Source: Achromobacter aloeverae
GTDB taxonomy: Bacteria; Pseudomonadota; Gammaproteobacteria; Burkholderiales; Burkholderiaceae_B
NCBI RefSeq assembly: GCF_004121055.1
Contig: NZ_PYAL01000008.1
Location: forward strand, 1 to 64,000
Length of the DNA stretch: 64,000 bases
Reading direction: 5' to 3'
A program made the translations under genes and the position numbers. This document shows positions 20,809 through 30,000 of the stretch, in pieces (the stretch's first letter is position 1; the number at the start of each line of letters is the position of its first letter). The notes under the pieces are model-generated. The model was given only the letters and a program-made list of their open reading frames with translations. It did not search any database and was not told where the DNA came from.

Positions 20809-21836
20809 GCAGCGCCCCGCGCAGCCGCGGCGCCCGCCGCGCCCTGCCTGTCACCGTGACATTGGACGGCGACAATACCCACTTGGCCAACCTGTGCGGC
20901 CCGCTGGACGAGAACCTGCGCCAGCTGGCCGACGGCCTGGCCGTCAAGCTGCAACGGCGCGGCAACCGCGTCCTCCTCGAAGGCGAGCAGGCCGACCTGG
21001 CCGCGCGCGCCCTCCGGCGCTTTCACGAGCAGGCCGTGCACAAGCCCCTGTCGGTGGACGACATCCAGCTGGGGCTGGTGGAGATCGGCGTGTCCCGCCC
21101 GCGCGACGAGGACAACGCCGCCCCCGCCCTCGATACCCAGTCCCTGCCGGACCTGGACGATGAAAGCGGCGGCATCGCCCTGCGCACCCGGCGCAGCGAC
21201 CTGCGGCCGCGCACGCCGCGCCAGCGCGACTACCTGAACAATATCCTCAAGCACGACATCACCTTCGGCATCGGGCCGGCCGGCACGGGCAAGACCTGGC
21301 TGGCGGTCGCCTGCGCCATCGACGCCATGGAGCGCGACACCGTCCAGCGGCTGGTGCTGACACGCCCGGCGGTGGAGGCCGGCGAGCGCCTGGGCTTCCT
21401 GCCCGGTGACCTGGCGCAGAAGGTTGACCCCTATCTGCGCCCGCTCTACGACGCGCTCTACGACCTGATGGGCTTCGAGCGCGTCCAGCGCCTGTTCGAA
21501 AAGCAGACCATAGAGATCGCGCCGCTGGCCTATATGCGCGGACGCACGCTGAACCATGCGTTCGTCATCCTGGACGAAGCGCAGAATACGACGCCTGAGC
21601 AGATGAAGATGTTCCTCACGCGCATCGGCTTCGGCAGCAAGGCGGTCATCACTGGCGATCCGTCCCAGGTCGACCTGCCGCGCGGCCAGCAAAGCGGCCT
21701 GGCGCACGCCGTGGGCGTGCTCCAGGATGTGCAGGGCATCGCCACCACCCGCTTCACCAGCCGCGACGTGGTGCGCCATCCGCTGGTCGCGCGCATCGTC
21801 GACGCCTACGACCAGGCCGCCGAAGATGAAGCCTGA
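20805..21836 (+). CDS. ybeZ: PhoH-like ATPase (YbeZ type)
   Basis: 343 residues. Walker A is [12 protein letters not shown] and Walker B is [20 protein letters not shown], both in the PhoH domain, with an N-terminal KH-like region before it. This is the YbeZ type usually found beside ybeY and implicated in ribosome and RNA quality control. It overlaps miaB by four bases and ybeY by eleven, so the operon is tightly coupled. Confidence 0.95.
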   Translation: MSSAPRSRGARRALPVTVTLDGDNTHLANLCGPLDENLRQLADGLAVKLQRRGNRVLLEGEQADLAARALRRFHEQAVHKPLSVDDIQLGLVEIGVSRPRDEDNAAPALDTQSLPDLDDESGGIALRTRRSDLRPRTPRQRDYLNNILKHDITFGIGPAGTGKTWLAVACAIDAMERDTVQRLVLTRPAVEAGERLGFLPGDLAQKVDPYLRPLYDALYDLMGFERVQRLFEKQTIEIAPLAYMRGRTLNHAFVILDEAQNTTPEQMKMFLTRIGFGSKAVITGDPSQVDLPRGQQSGLAHAVGVLQDVQGIATTRFTSRDVVRHPLVARIVDAYDQAAEDEA

Positions 21837-22308
21837 TATCCCCGCGCTGTCGCTGGCGGTGCAGTACGCCGTGGCCGAGCCGCGCCTGCCGCGCTGGCGC
21901 CTGCGCCGATGGGTGGCCCATGCGCTGGCCGGCGCGCAAGCCGACGGGCTGGTGGACTTCCAGGGCGCGGAGATCAGCCTGCGCCTGGTGGGCCAGGCCG
22001 AGGGCCGGCGCCTGAACCGGGATTTCCGTGGCCGCGACTACGCCACCAATGTGCTGACGTTCGAATATGGCGTCGATCCGGCCGGCACCGCACGCGGCGA
22101 CATCGTGCTGTGCGTGCCCGTGCTGGTGCGCGAGGCGCGCGAACAGGGCAAGACCCTGCTGGCGCATGCCGCCCACCTGACGGCGCATGGCACCCTGCAC
22201 GCCCTGGGCTACGACCATGTGAAACCGCGCGACGCGCGCCGCATGGAAGCCCTGGAAACCGGCCTGCTGGCCGCCCTGCGCATCGCTGATCCCTACGCGC
22301 CCCGGTAG
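21826..22308 (+). CDS. ybeY: Endoribonuclease YbeY
   Basis: 160 residues. The zinc-binding signature HGTLHALGYDH (HGxLHxxGxDH) lies near the C-terminus, and LNRDFRGRDYATNVLTFEY is the conserved middle block. YbeY matures 16S rRNA 3' ends and acts in 70S quality control. The ATG at 21826 lies inside the end of the phoH-like gene, an 11-base overlap. corC follows after about 105 bp. Confidence 0.95.
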   Translation: MKPDIPALSLAVQYAVAEPRLPRWRLRRWVAHALAGAQADGLVDFQGAEISLRLVGQAEGRRLNRDFRGRDYATNVLTFEYGVDPAGTARGDIVLCVPVLVREAREQGKTLLAHAAHLTAHGTLHALGYDHVKPRDARRMEALETGLLAALRIADPYAPR

Positions 22309-22413
22309 CCGCGCCGTCTGCCGGACCGCATCGGGTAATTACGATGTCCGGGTTACAAAACCGGCCGGCAACATCGGTTATGCTGGCCCATTCTGTAACT
22401 TGTCCTCTGGACG

Positions 22414-23289
22414 ATGCCCGACCCTTACCCTGCCAACGAGGCCGACGCGACCCGCCCGGCCAAATCCTCCACCCGTTCCCTGCTCGACCGTATCCTGTCC
22501 CTGGTCCGACGCGAGCCCGAAGACCGCGAAGGCATCAAGGCGGTGCTGGAAGCGGCGCACGCACGCGACCTGCTCGACGCCGAGTCCTACACCATGATCA
22601 AGGGCGCCCTGGCCGTGTCGGAGCGCACGGTCGGCGACATCATGGTGCCGCGCTCGCGCATGGACCTGCTGGATATCTCCCAGCCGCTGCCCTACCTGTT
22701 GTCCACCATCATCGACACCGCGCACTCGCGCTTCCCCGTGTATGAAGGCGACCGCGACAACATTGTCGGCATCCTGCTGGCCAAGGACCTGTTGCGCTGC
22801 ATGCTGGAGCCCGGCATCGAGGTCCGCTCCCTGGTGCGCCCGGCGGTCTTCATCCCCGAAACCAAGCGCCTGAACGTCCTGCTGCACGAATTCCGCGCCA
22901 GCCGCAACCACCTGGCCATCGTCATCGACGAACACGGCGGCATTTCGGGCCTGGTCAGCATGGAAGACGTGCTGGAGCAGATCGTCGGCGACATCGAGGA
23001 TGAGTTCGACGAAGACGAGGAAACCACCATCTTCGCCGAAGGCGATAACTTGTGGCGTGTCCAGGCCACGACGGAAATCGCCAAGTTCAACGAGGTTTTC
23101 GGCAGCAACCTGCCCGACGACGACTACGACACGGTAGGCGGCTGGGTCAGCGCCCAACTGGGGCGCATCCCCCGCCGCGGTGAATTCGTGCAGCACGAAG
23201 ACCTGCGCATCGAGGTCGTCCGCGCCGATGCGCGACGTCCCTTGTGGTTGCGCGTCAAGCGCCTGCCTTCCGCCCCGCCCCAGGCATGA
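22414..23289 (+). CDS. corC: CorC/YbeX family CBS-domain protein
   Basis: 291 residues. Paired CBS domains occupy roughly residues 65-190 ([59 protein letters not shown]). A CorC_HlyC transporter-associated domain follows ([19 protein letters not shown]). It has no transmembrane part. E. coli YbeX/CorC is linked to magnesium/cobalt efflux and to ribosome metabolism. It overlaps lnt by four bases. Confidence 0.94.
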   Translation: MPDPYPANEADATRPAKSSTRSLLDRILSLVRREPEDREGIKAVLEAAHARDLLDAESYTMIKGALAVSERTVGDIMVPRSRMDLLDISQPLPYLLSTIIDTAHSRFPVYEGDRDNIVGILLAKDLLRCMLEPGIEVRSLVRPAVFIPETKRLNVLLHEFRASRNHLAIVIDEHGGISGLVSMEDVLEQIVGDIEDEFDEDEETTIFAEGDNLWRVQATTEIAKFNEVFGSNLPDDDYDTVGGWVSAQLGRIPRRGEFVQHEDLRIEVVRADARRPLWLRVKRLPSAPPQA

Positions 23290-24920
23290 CGTCCGCGGTC
23301 CGCTACCCGCGCATGATGCGCGCGGCCGCCGTGCTGGCCGCTGGCGCCGTGCAGGCGCTCTCCTTCGCGCCGGGCCCCTTGCCCGACGCCGTGCTGGCGC
23401 CCGTGCAGGTGCTGGCGCTGGCGGTGCTGGCCTGGCATGTGCTGACGGCGCCGGGGCCGCGCCGGGCATTCTGGTTCGGCTGGCTGTTCGATACCGCCTG
23501 CTATACGGTCGGCCTGTATTGGCTGTTCATCAGCATGCATCGCTACGGCGATCTCGCCGCGCCGCTGGCCGCGGCCGGCGTCTTCCTGCTGTCCGCGTTT
23601 CTCGCCCTCTTCCCGGCCGCCGCCTGCGCCCTGGCGCGCTGGCTGGCGCCGTTGCCGCCCGGCGGCGGCGGTTGGCGCGCCCGGCTGCGGGCGGCGCTGG
23701 CCTTCGGCGTGGCCTGGGGTGCGCTGGAGTGGGTGCGCGGCAACCTGTGGACCGGCTTCCCCTGGCTGAACATCGGCTATGCCCATGTCGATAGTCCATT
23801 GGCGGGCTGGGCGCCCGTGCTGGGGCTCTATGGCATCGTCCTTATCGCGGCCTTCGCAGCCGCGGCCCTGGCCATGCTGTGGCAGCCCCGCCAGGATGCG
23901 ACGCGGGACGCGCGCCTGGCCGTCCCCGCCGTGCTGGCTGTCCTGCTGGCGCTGGGCGGTTGGGCGCTGGGCCTGCGCACGTGGTCGCAACCCATGGGCG
24001 CGCCGCTGCAGGTTCGCCTGATCCAGGGCAATGTCGGGCAATCCGAGAAGTTCGATCCCGCACTGATGGAGCAGGGCCTGGTCCAGCACATGAACCAGGC
24101 TTCCATGCCGCCGGCGGCGGGCACGCCCGCGCCGCGCCTGATCGTATTGCCGGAAACCGTGCTGCCCGTCTTCCAGGACCAGTTGCCGCCGCAGGTGTGG
24201 GATATCTGGAAGCGCATCGCCGCCGAGCGCCAGGCCGACGTCATCATGGGGGTGCCGCTGCATCGCGTGGTCAACGGCAAGGACCGCTGGACCAACAGCG
24301 CCATCGGGTTCGACGCCAACAGTTCCGTCGAGGCCATGCGCAGCGGTGAAATCAGCACGCGCTATGACAAGCAGCATCTGGTGCCGTGGGGCGAATTCGT
24401 GCCGCCGGGCTTCCGTTGGTTCGTGGACCTGCTCAATATCCCGTTGGGCGATTTCGACAATGGGGCGCGCTGGCAGGCGCCCTTCCCCGTTGCCGACCAG
24501 CGCATCGCCTTGAATATCTGCTACGAGGACCTGTTCGGCGAGGAATTGCTGCCGGCGATACGGCCGGGACCCAACGGCGAAGCCGGCGCCAGCATCCTCT
24601 TGAACATCAGCAATCTTGGCTGGTTCGGCGATTCCTGGGCCTTGCGCCAGCATTTGCAGATCGGCCGCATGCGCACGCTGGAAACCGCACGGCCGATGCT
24701 GGCCGCGACCAACACCGGGATGACCGTCGCCATCGACCCGCAAGGACGCGTGGGGGCGGCCTTGCCGCCGATGACGCGCGCCGAATTGGCGACGCAGGTA
24801 CAGGGAATGAGCGGGCTCACGCCTTATGTCCGCGCCGGCAACCTGCCTGCGGAAGTGTTGATCGCAATCGGGCTGGGAGCGCTGGCAGGGGTGCGGTTGC
24901 GGGCGCGGCAGCGCGGGTGA
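23286..24920 (+). CDS. lnt: Apolipoprotein N-acyltransferase
   Basis: 544 residues. The N-terminal half has about six to seven membrane helices; the C-terminal half is a periplasmic nitrilase-like domain. The catalytic triad is visible as Glu in [11 protein letters not shown], Lys in [14 protein letters not shown], and Cys in [12 protein letters not shown]. It N-acylates lipoproteins after signal peptidase II cleavage. The start at 23286 gives ATGA overlap with corC; an upstream in-frame start would lie inside corC. It is the last gene of the miaB-phoH-ybeY-corC-lnt unit. Confidence 0.96.
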   Translation: MTSAVRYPRMMRAAAVLAAGAVQALSFAPGPLPDAVLAPVQVLALAVLAWHVLTAPGPRRAFWFGWLFDTACYTVGLYWLFISMHRYGDLAAPLAAAGVFLLSAFLALFPAAACALARWLAPLPPGGGGWRARLRAALAFGVAWGALEWVRGNLWTGFPWLNIGYAHVDSPLAGWAPVLGLYGIVLIAAFAAAALAMLWQPRQDATRDARLAVPAVLAVLLALGGWALGLRTWSQPMGAPLQVRLIQGNVGQSEKFDPALMEQGLVQHMNQASMPPAAGTPAPRLIVLPETVLPVFQDQLPPQVWDIWKRIAAERQADVIMGVPLHRVVNGKDRWTNSAIGFDANSSVEAMRSGEISTRYDKQHLVPWGEFVPPGFRWFVDLLNIPLGDFDNGARWQAPFPVADQRIALNICYEDLFGEELLPAIRPGPNGEAGASILLNISNLGWFGDSWALRQHLQIGRMRTLETARPMLAATNTGMTVAIDPQGRVGAALPPMTRAELATQVQGMSGLTPYVRAGNLPAEVLIAIGLGALAGVRLRARQRG

Positions 24921-24953
24921 TCGACACGCCGCCGCCCGGCGGCTACCCGGCGA

Positions 24954-26039
24954 TCAGGGCAGGTTCAATCCGGTCAGGCCGCTGTTGCGCTCGTCCACCA
25001 AGGGCAGGGTCGCGCCCGCCAGCCTGGCGGGCGATACCGGCCCTGTTCCCACGCCTTGCGTCTCGATGACCGCGGCGATTTCCGCCATGTCCTCCGCATC
25101 CAGTTCCAGCGTGGCGGCGCCCAGCCAGCCATCGACCTGCGCCGGCGCGCGGGCGCCGACGATGGCGCCGGTCACGCCCGGCCACGCCAGCGTCCAGGCC
25201 ACAGCGATCGCCGCCACGGTGGAGCCGTGGCGTTCGGCGACTGGCTTGAGCGCTTCTGCCAGGGCCAGGTTGCGCCGCAGGTTCGCGCCCTGGAATTCGG
25301 CGCTGTGCGCGCGCCAGTCGTCCGACCCGAGTCGCGCCGCCCGTTCCGCATTGAAGTGCCCGGTCAGCAAACCCGACTGCATGGGGCTGTAGACGATGAT
25401 GCCCGTGTTACGCGCGGCACACCAAGGCAGCAGGTCCGCGGCCGCATCGCGGCGGATGGCGGAGAACGGCGGTTGCAGGGTATCCACATGGCCAAGGCGC
25501 TCGGCGTCCTCCAACTGGGCGACGTTGTGGTTCGACAGGCCGATGGCCCGCACCTTGCCCGCCTGCTTCAGGTCCAGCAAGGCTTGCCAATACTCGTCGA
25601 TCGGCGCGCCGTCGCTGGAAGGCCAGTGCATTTGATAGAGATCGATGCAGTCGACGCCCAGGCGGCGCAGGGAGTCTTCGGCTTCACGCCGGATGCTGGC
25701 GGCCGCGCCCACGCGGCGTGGCGCGGCCCGGCGGTCATGCTCGTCCCACACCAGGCCGCACTTGGTGAAGACATACGGGCGCTGGCTGGGCGGCAGGTCG
25801 CTCAGCGCGGCGCGCACGATTTCCTCCGAGTGCCCCAGTCCGTATACGGCCGCCGTATCGATCCAGTTGATGCCGCGCCGGACCGCATGCCGGATGGCGG
25901 CGATGGACAGGTTGTCGTCCTGCGGGCCCCAGCCGGCGGCCCAATCGCCGCCGCCCACTGCCCACGCGCCGAAGCCGACGCGGGTGATGGACATTTCGGT
26001 GCGGCCCAAGGGGCGGGTGGGAAAGGAGGTATTGCTCAT
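24954..26039 (-). CDS. Aldo/keto reductase
   Basis: About 361 residues, TIM-barrel oxidoreductase of the aldo/keto reductase superfamily. Visible are GFGAWAVGGGDWAAGWGPQDD near the start, WIDTAAVYGLGHSEEIV (catalytic Asp/Tyr region), VFTKCGLVWDEH (catalytic Lys), LYQMHWPSSD (catalytic His), and GLSNHNVAQLE. It should use NADPH; the substrate is unknown. AGGAG lies eight bases before the ATG. It is convergent with lnt and divergent from the tRNA cluster. Confidence 0.92.
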   Translation of the reverse strand: MSNTSFPTRPLGRTEMSITRVGFGAWAVGGGDWAAGWGPQDDNLSIAAIRHAVRRGINWIDTAAVYGLGHSEEIVRAALSDLPPSQRPYVFTKCGLVWDEHDRRAAPRRVGAAASIRREAEDSLRRLGVDCIDLYQMHWPSSDGAPIDEYWQALLDLKQAGKVRAIGLSNHNVAQLEDAERLGHVDTLQPPFSAIRRDAAADLLPWCAARNTGIIVYSPMQSGLLTGHFNAERAARLGSDDWRAHSAEFQGANLRRNLALAEALKPVAERHGSTVAAIAVAWTLAWPGVTGAIVGARAPAQVDGWLGAATLELDAEDMAEIAAVIETQGVGTGPVSPARLAGATLPLVDERNSGLTGLNLP

Positions 26040-26056
26040 GCCGTGCTCCTGAGTTT

Positions 26057-26084
26057 GTTGTCCCATGCTTCGGTTGTCCCATGC
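26057..26084. repeat. 16-bp duplication upstream of aldo/keto reductase gene
   Basis: GTTGTCCCATGC occurs twice with a 16-base period (26057 and 26073), about 20 bp upstream of the reductase start. Confidence 0.75.
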
Positions 26085-26307
26085 AGCCGCCGCATGGATC
26101 GTGTCCATGCGGTGCCTCCCGCGCCATGCGCGGGCGTGTTCTTCCTGTTCTTCCCATGCGGCTGGGGCTGGGCCCCTCCTGCCCCGGTGCAGTCCGCGTA
26201 CGCGTTGTCGCGCCTCTGGTCGTGCCTCAGGTAAGACCTGTCCGCCCGTCGCAAGTGCCGCGCCGAAAAAAAATTTCGCAGTTCACACAAATTTTTTTCA
26301 CCCCGAC

Positions 26308-26336
26308 TTGCACGCCCCAAAAAGTTCATGCATAAT
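26308..26336 (+). promoter_or_regulatory. Sigma-70 promoter for the tRNA cluster
   Basis: TTGCAC at 26308-26313, an exact 17-bp spacer, then CATAAT at 26331-26336. It is close to consensus, preceded by an A/T-rich upstream element (A and T runs at 26265-26300), and lies 117 bp before tRNA-Ala. An UP-element-assisted stable-RNA promoter is a fair reading. Confidence 0.75.
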
Positions 26337-26452
26337 CTCGTTTCTTCGCCGACGGAACAAAACGAAGTCAGCAAAGACAGCGGTAAAAAGCGGTTCAGCG
26401 TGGTTTTTTGACCCGGTTTTTGCGGCAGGATTTGTTGAAGACGTCCGGATAC

Positions 26453-26528
<76 letters not shown>

Positions 26529-26583
26529 CTCCAGCCGGACGCGAAGTTGCAGTAAAGTAGCTTGCTTGTTTATGCAGTTCCAG

Positions 26584-26659
26584 GTCCCCTTCGTCTAGAG
26601 GCCTAGGACATCACCCTTTCACGGTGAGTACAGGGGTTCGAATCCCCTAGGGGACGCCA
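26584..26659 (+). tRNA. tRNA-Glu (anticodon TTC)
   Basis: 76 bases. Acceptor GTCCCCT/AGGGGAC, anticodon loop CTTTCAC with TTC at 34-36, T arm GGGGTTCGAATCCCC, and encoded CCA. It sits 55 bp after tRNA-Ala. Confidence 0.96.
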
Positions 26660-26697
26660 GTTCACTCTGGCTAGGTTGTAGTAATACATACCGCTGC

Positions 26698-26774
26698 GGA
26701 GCGGTAGTTCAGTTGGTTAGAATACCGGCCTGTCACGCCGGGGGTCGCGGGTTCGAGCCCCGTCCGCTCCGCCA
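26698..26774 (+). tRNA. tRNA-Asp (anticodon GTC)
   Basis: 77 bases. Acceptor GGAGCGG/CCGCTCC, anticodon loop with GTC, T arm GCGGGTTCGAGCCCCGT, and encoded CCA. It is a queuosine-type (GUN) tRNA, the class modified by Tgt and QueA encoded at 11.8-14.1 kb. It is followed by a terminator. Confidence 0.96.
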
Positions 26775-26812
26775 GAATTCAGATCGTTGTTGTGACAACA
26801 GCGATCACGCAG

Positions 26813-26846
26813 AAAGCCCTGAAGCTTAATCGCTCAGGGCTTTTTT
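26813..26846 (+). terminator. Rho-independent terminator of the tRNA operon
   Basis: Stem AGCCCTGA (26815-26822) and TCAGGGCT (26834-26841) with an 11-base loop, followed by a run of T. It lies 40 bp after tRNA-Asp. Confidence 0.9.
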
Positions 26847-26892
26847 GCGTTCGGGCTTCCTGAGCAAGCGCCGGGAAGGCGCTCGCTATCTA

Positions 26893-27903
26893 TCAATCGA
26901 CGTGGATGTCCAGGTGCTGGATGAGTTCGCCGTTGGACTTCAGGTCGTGCTTGTAGATGGCGCTGAAGTCGTCCACGGTGTTGCGCACCGGGATGGCGCC
27001 CAGGGTTTCGAGTTTCTTGGCGCCTTCAGGAGTGTTCATGACGTCGTTGATGACGGCATTGAGCTTCGCGACGATCGCCGGCGGCGTGCCCTTGGGAGCC
27101 ATGACACCGTACCAGGCCTCGGGCGAGAAGTCCTTCACCCCCACTTCCGCGAACGTGGGCACGTCGGGCAGTTGCGCGCTACGCGCCTTGCCCCCGATGG
27201 CCAATGCGCGCAACTTGCCTTTCTGCAGTTGCGACATCACCGTGCCCAACGTGGCGAACGACAGGTCGACACGACCCGCCAGCATGTCCAGCATGCCTTC
27301 GTTGCCGCCCTTGTAGGGAATGTGCCGGATCCGCAGGCCCGATTTCTGCATGTATTCGGCCAGCGCCAGGTGCGGGTCCGACCCATTGCCCGACGAGAAC
27401 GCGGTGTACTGGTTCGGATGCGCCGCCGCGTCCTTGACGAAAGCCGCGTAATCCGCCGCCTTCACCGAAGGCCCCACCACCATCACATTGGGCATTTCCA
27501 GCACGATGCCGACCGGCTGGAAATCGGTCTCCGGATTGAACGGCAGCTTGGGCGTCAGCCATTTCAGGTTTACATGGCTGCGCGTGACGAAAAACAGCGT
27601 GTACCCATCGGCCGGCGCCTTGGTCAGTTCGGACGCCGCGATCGCGCCGTTGGCGCCGCCGCGATTCTGCACGATGATCCTCGCCTGCGGCCACTTCGTG
27701 ACGATGCGATCCACCAGGAGGCGCGCCGCATTGTCCGCGGGACCGCCAGCAGGAAAGCCGACCAACAGCGTGATGGGCTTGGATGGATAGTCCTTGGCGG
27801 CATCCTCGCCGGCGGCATGCGCACTGGATGCGCCCAACGCGGCAAACCCCGCGACGGCCGTGGCCGCGATGAAGGTGGCAAAGCGTTGGCTCATGGTCTT
27901 CAT
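26893..27903 (-). CDS. Bug family (TctC-like) periplasmic solute-binding protein
   Basis: 336 residues with a signal peptide (MKTMSQRFATFIAATAVAGF then AALGASSAHA, cleavage near residue 30). The mature protein has the Bug signatures YPSKPITLLVGFPAGGPADNA, IIVQNRGGANGAI, and VPTFAEVGVKDFSPEAWYGV. These proteins bind organic acids, often dicarboxylates or tricarboxylates, and many in this family have no adjacent TctAB permease, as here. An AAGGAGA lies six bases before the ATG. The ligand cannot be assigned. Confidence 0.92.
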   Translation of the reverse strand: MKTMSQRFATFIAATAVAGFAALGASSAHAAGEDAAKDYPSKPITLLVGFPAGGPADNAARLLVDRIVTKWPQARIIVQNRGGANGAIAASELTKAPADGYTLFFVTRSHVNLKWLTPKLPFNPETDFQPVGIVLEMPNVMVVGPSVKAADYAAFVKDAAAHPNQYTAFSSGNGSDPHLALAEYMQKSGLRIRHIPYKGGNEGMLDMLAGRVDLSFATLGTVMSQLQKGKLRALAIGGKARSAQLPDVPTFAEVGVKDFSPEAWYGVMAPKGTPPAIVAKLNAVINDVMNTPEGAKKLETLGAIPVRNTVDDFSAIYKHDLKSNGELIQHLDIHVD

Positions 27904-28140
27904 GTTGTCTCCTTGTATGACGTCATGGTCCGCAGCGAACACGGAACATGCTTTTATTCATGATAGGGAGACGCGCCTCGCCTGCTATGAAAAATGGGCA
28001 AGGCTATGTTCACCAATGCGTGCATAACTGTCACGCGGCTTAACGCGAACGTCATCGCGTTCGTAGCCTAACGCCAGCGGTCACGCGCCCGCATGCACTT
28101 CTGTCGAGACCACACGACCTCGCGGCCCGGCACCGTTCGA

Positions 28141-28410
28141 CTATTTGAGATAGGGCTTCACGGCCCGCATGACGATATCCAGGTCGCGCTGGCGCTGGCC
28201 CGGATTCGGCTCATGGACGACATGGTCGTGCAAGTGGCCTTCGATGAGAGCGCTCATGAAGCCATTGACCGCGCCGCGCACGGCGGCGGCCTGCTGCAGG
28301 ATGGCTCCGCAATCCTCTTCCTGGTCGAGCTGGCTCTCCAACGCCGCCACCTGGCCCTTGATGCGTCGGACCCGGGCAAGCAGCTTGGCCTTGTCGCGGA
28401 TGGTGTGCAT
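28141..28410 (-). CDS. rcnR: RcnR-type nickel/cobalt-responsive repressor
   Basis: 89 residues, CsoR/RcnR all-helical family. The start MHTIRDKAKLLARVRRIKGQ and the metal ligands match E. coli RcnR: N-terminal amine/His2, Cys34, His59 and His63. The segment VNGFMSALIEGHLHDHVVHE holds the last two. RcnR represses rcnA when free of Ni(II)/Co(II). It is divergent from the rcnA-type gene, with an RcnR-like box between them. The ATG at 28410 is fixed by the metal-binding N-terminus; the upstream open frame is ignored. Confidence 0.93.
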   Translation of the reverse strand: MHTIRDKAKLLARVRRIKGQVAALESQLDQEEDCGAILQQAAAVRGAVNGFMSALIEGHLHDHVVHEPNPGQRQRDLDIVMRAVKPYLK

Positions 28411-28478
28411 GGGTGTCGCCTCGAAGATGGAGCGCGCTGGAAATACAACGCCGGGACCGTGAAAATTATCACGCAACA

Positions 28479-28493
28479 TACTAGGGGGGAGTA
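28479..28493. promoter_or_regulatory. RcnR-like operator
   Basis: TACTAGGGGGGAGTA, a TACT/AGTA inverted repeat around a six-G tract. This is the arrangement known for RcnR boxes (TACT, G tract, AGTA), with the single spacer base on the 5' side of the G run instead of the 3' side. It lies between rcnR and rcnA starts, and overlaps a TATATT -10-like element at 28492-28497 facing rcnA. Confidence 0.85.
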
Positions 28494-28609
28494 TATTGGA
28501 TATCCAGGATCCGGCCACTTTCGCAGCGGGCTGGAATGACCGCGCGGGCACGCCGCGCGCCCTTGTCCCGCAACCCTCTTCATTAAGCGCCGGCGCCACC
28601 CCCTACCCC

Positions 28610-29572
28610 ATGACCGACTTCACCACGCTTCTGCAACAAGGCAACGCCTGGCTCTTCCTGCCCAGCGCCATCGTGCTGGGCGCGCTCCATGGCCTGGAGC
28701 CCGGACACTCCAAGACCATGATGGCGGCCTTCATCGTGGCCATCCGCGGCAGCGTGATGCAGGCGGTGCTGCTGGGATTGTCCGCGACGCTCTCGCACAC
28801 CCTGGTGGTATGGGTGGTGGCGATGGCCGGGCTGTACTTCGGCCGTAACTGGGATGCGCAGGCCAGCGAACCCTACTTCCAGGTCGCCTCGGGCATCCTG
28901 ATCATCGCCGTCGCGGCGTGGATGCTGTGGCGGACCTGGCAAGGCCAGCGCATGGCGGACGCGCACGATCATCATGGGCACCACCATCATGGCCATCATG
29001 CGCATGGCGACCATGACCACGCTCATGACCATGACCAGGCCCATGACTTCCATGGGCAGGATCATCATGACGATCACCACCACGGGCATGAGCACCACGG
29101 ACATGCCCATCACCCGCATGGGCACGGCCCCAACGACAGGCAGTCCAGCAGCGCGGCCGCGCTGCACGAGTGGGAAGCCGTCGCCCCGGCCTACCAGGAC
29201 GCCCATGAAAAAGCGCACGCGGACGACATACGCCGCCGCTTCGCCAACCGCGACGTCACCACCCCCCAGATCATTCTCTTCGGCCTCACAGGCGGCCTGA
29301 TTCCCTGCCCCGCTTCCATCACGGTGCTGCTGCTATGCCTGCACCTGAAGAAGGTCGCGCTGGGCGCCACGTTGGTCCTCGGCTTCAGCATCGGCCTCGC
29401 ACTCACGATGGTGGCCTCGGGCACCCTTGCCGCCCTCAGCGTCCGCCACGTCGCCCGCCGCTGGAGCGGCTTCGGCGAAGTCGCCCGCAAGGCCCCCTAC
29501 CTGTCCGGCGCCGTCATCGTGGTCGTGGGGTTGTATGTGATCTATCAAGGCGCAGTGGCACTACATCCCTGA
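28610..29572 (+). CDS. rcnA: RcnA-type nickel/cobalt efflux protein
   Basis: 320 residues. N-terminal helices include GALHGLEPGHSKTMMAAF, the NiCoT-like metal motif with His27 and His33. A long cytoplasmic or periplasmic loop at about 119-172 holds 29 histidines, plus many aspartates, and probably buffers metal. Further helices follow, with LTGGLIPCPASITVLLLC. It exports Ni(II) and Co(II). The ATG at 28610 matches the family start; 28496 would add 38 unrelated residues and cross the operator. Regulation by the divergent rcnR is strongly implied. Confidence 0.93.
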   Translation: MTDFTTLLQQGNAWLFLPSAIVLGALHGLEPGHSKTMMAAFIVAIRGSVMQAVLLGLSATLSHTLVVWVVAMAGLYFGRNWDAQASEPYFQVASGILIIAVAAWMLWRTWQGQRMADAHDHHGHHHHGHHAHGDHDHAHDHDQAHDFHGQDHHDDHHHGHEHHGHAHHPHGHGPNDRQSSSAAALHEWEAVAPAYQDAHEKAHADDIRRRFANRDVTTPQIILFGLTGGLIPCPASITVLLLCLHLKKVALGATLVLGFSIGLALTMVASGTLAALSVRHVARRWSGFGEVARKAPYLSGAVIVVVGLYVIYQGAVALHP

Positions 29573-29726
29573 ACCGCCACAACCATTCCATGGACCTCGG
29601 TGGCCGACGGGGACGCCCGCACGCAACGTCACGTCCTGCGGGCCAAAAAAATCGCTCTCGGATCGAACTTTCTTCCAGCGTATGCGACGGACACCGCATT
29701 ACGCCGGTAAAGTTTCTCCCTCGGGC

Positions 29727-29753
29727 GGATATACAATCTGGAAATGTATATCC
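29727..29753. promoter_or_regulatory. Palindromic operator of the vapBC-type module
   Basis: GGATATACA (29727-29735) and TGTATATCC (29745-29753) form a perfect 9-bp inverted repeat with a nine-base spacer. It ends one base before the AAGGAGA Shine-Dalgarno of the antitoxin gene, so a bound antitoxin or toxin-antitoxin complex would block initiation. The -10 may lie within its TATACA half. Confidence 0.75.
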
Positions 29754-29766
29754 AAGGAGAAATGCC

Positions 29767-30000
29767 ATGCAAGTCGCCAAATGGGGCAATAGCTTGGCCG
29801 TCCGGCTTCCAGCCAGTCTCGTGGAGGTATTGCAATTGAAAGAAGGCGACGACATCGAAATCGTGGTCGATGGTCCAAGAAAGTTTGCGGTACGCAAGAA
29901 GCCGGGGGCCGATGCGCTCCTGGACCGACTGGACAAGTATCGGGGCAAGCTGCCTTCTGATTTCAAGTTCAATCGGGACGACGCCAATGACCGGGACTGA
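29767..30000 (+). CDS. vapB: AbrB/MazE-fold antitoxin (VapB type)
   Basis: 77 residues. The N-terminal swapped-hairpin DNA-binding domain reads MQVAKWGNSLAVRLPASLVE, then LQLKEGDDIEIVV. The C-terminal part, rich in Asp and Lys, should bind and neutralise the toxin. It overlaps the PIN-domain gene by 14 bases, the usual antitoxin-then-toxin order, and should repress its own operon through the inverted repeat just upstream. Confidence 0.9.
   Translation: MQVAKWGNSLAVRLPASLVEVLQLKEGDDIEIVVDGPRKFAVRKKPGADALLDRLDKYRGKLPSDFKFNRDDANDRD

Larger units (their letters stand above)
26040..26452. other. 413-bp intergenic region before the tRNA cluster
   Basis: No protein gene was supported. It holds the 16-bp duplication near 26057, a locally AT-rich segment at 26265-26300, and the tRNA promoter at 26308-26336. 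Confidence 0.7.

Noticed and set aside
28964-29125. CRISPR-like or tandem repeat array
   Set aside because: The repeats are the His-rich coding loop of rcnA; there are no unique spacers of constant length.
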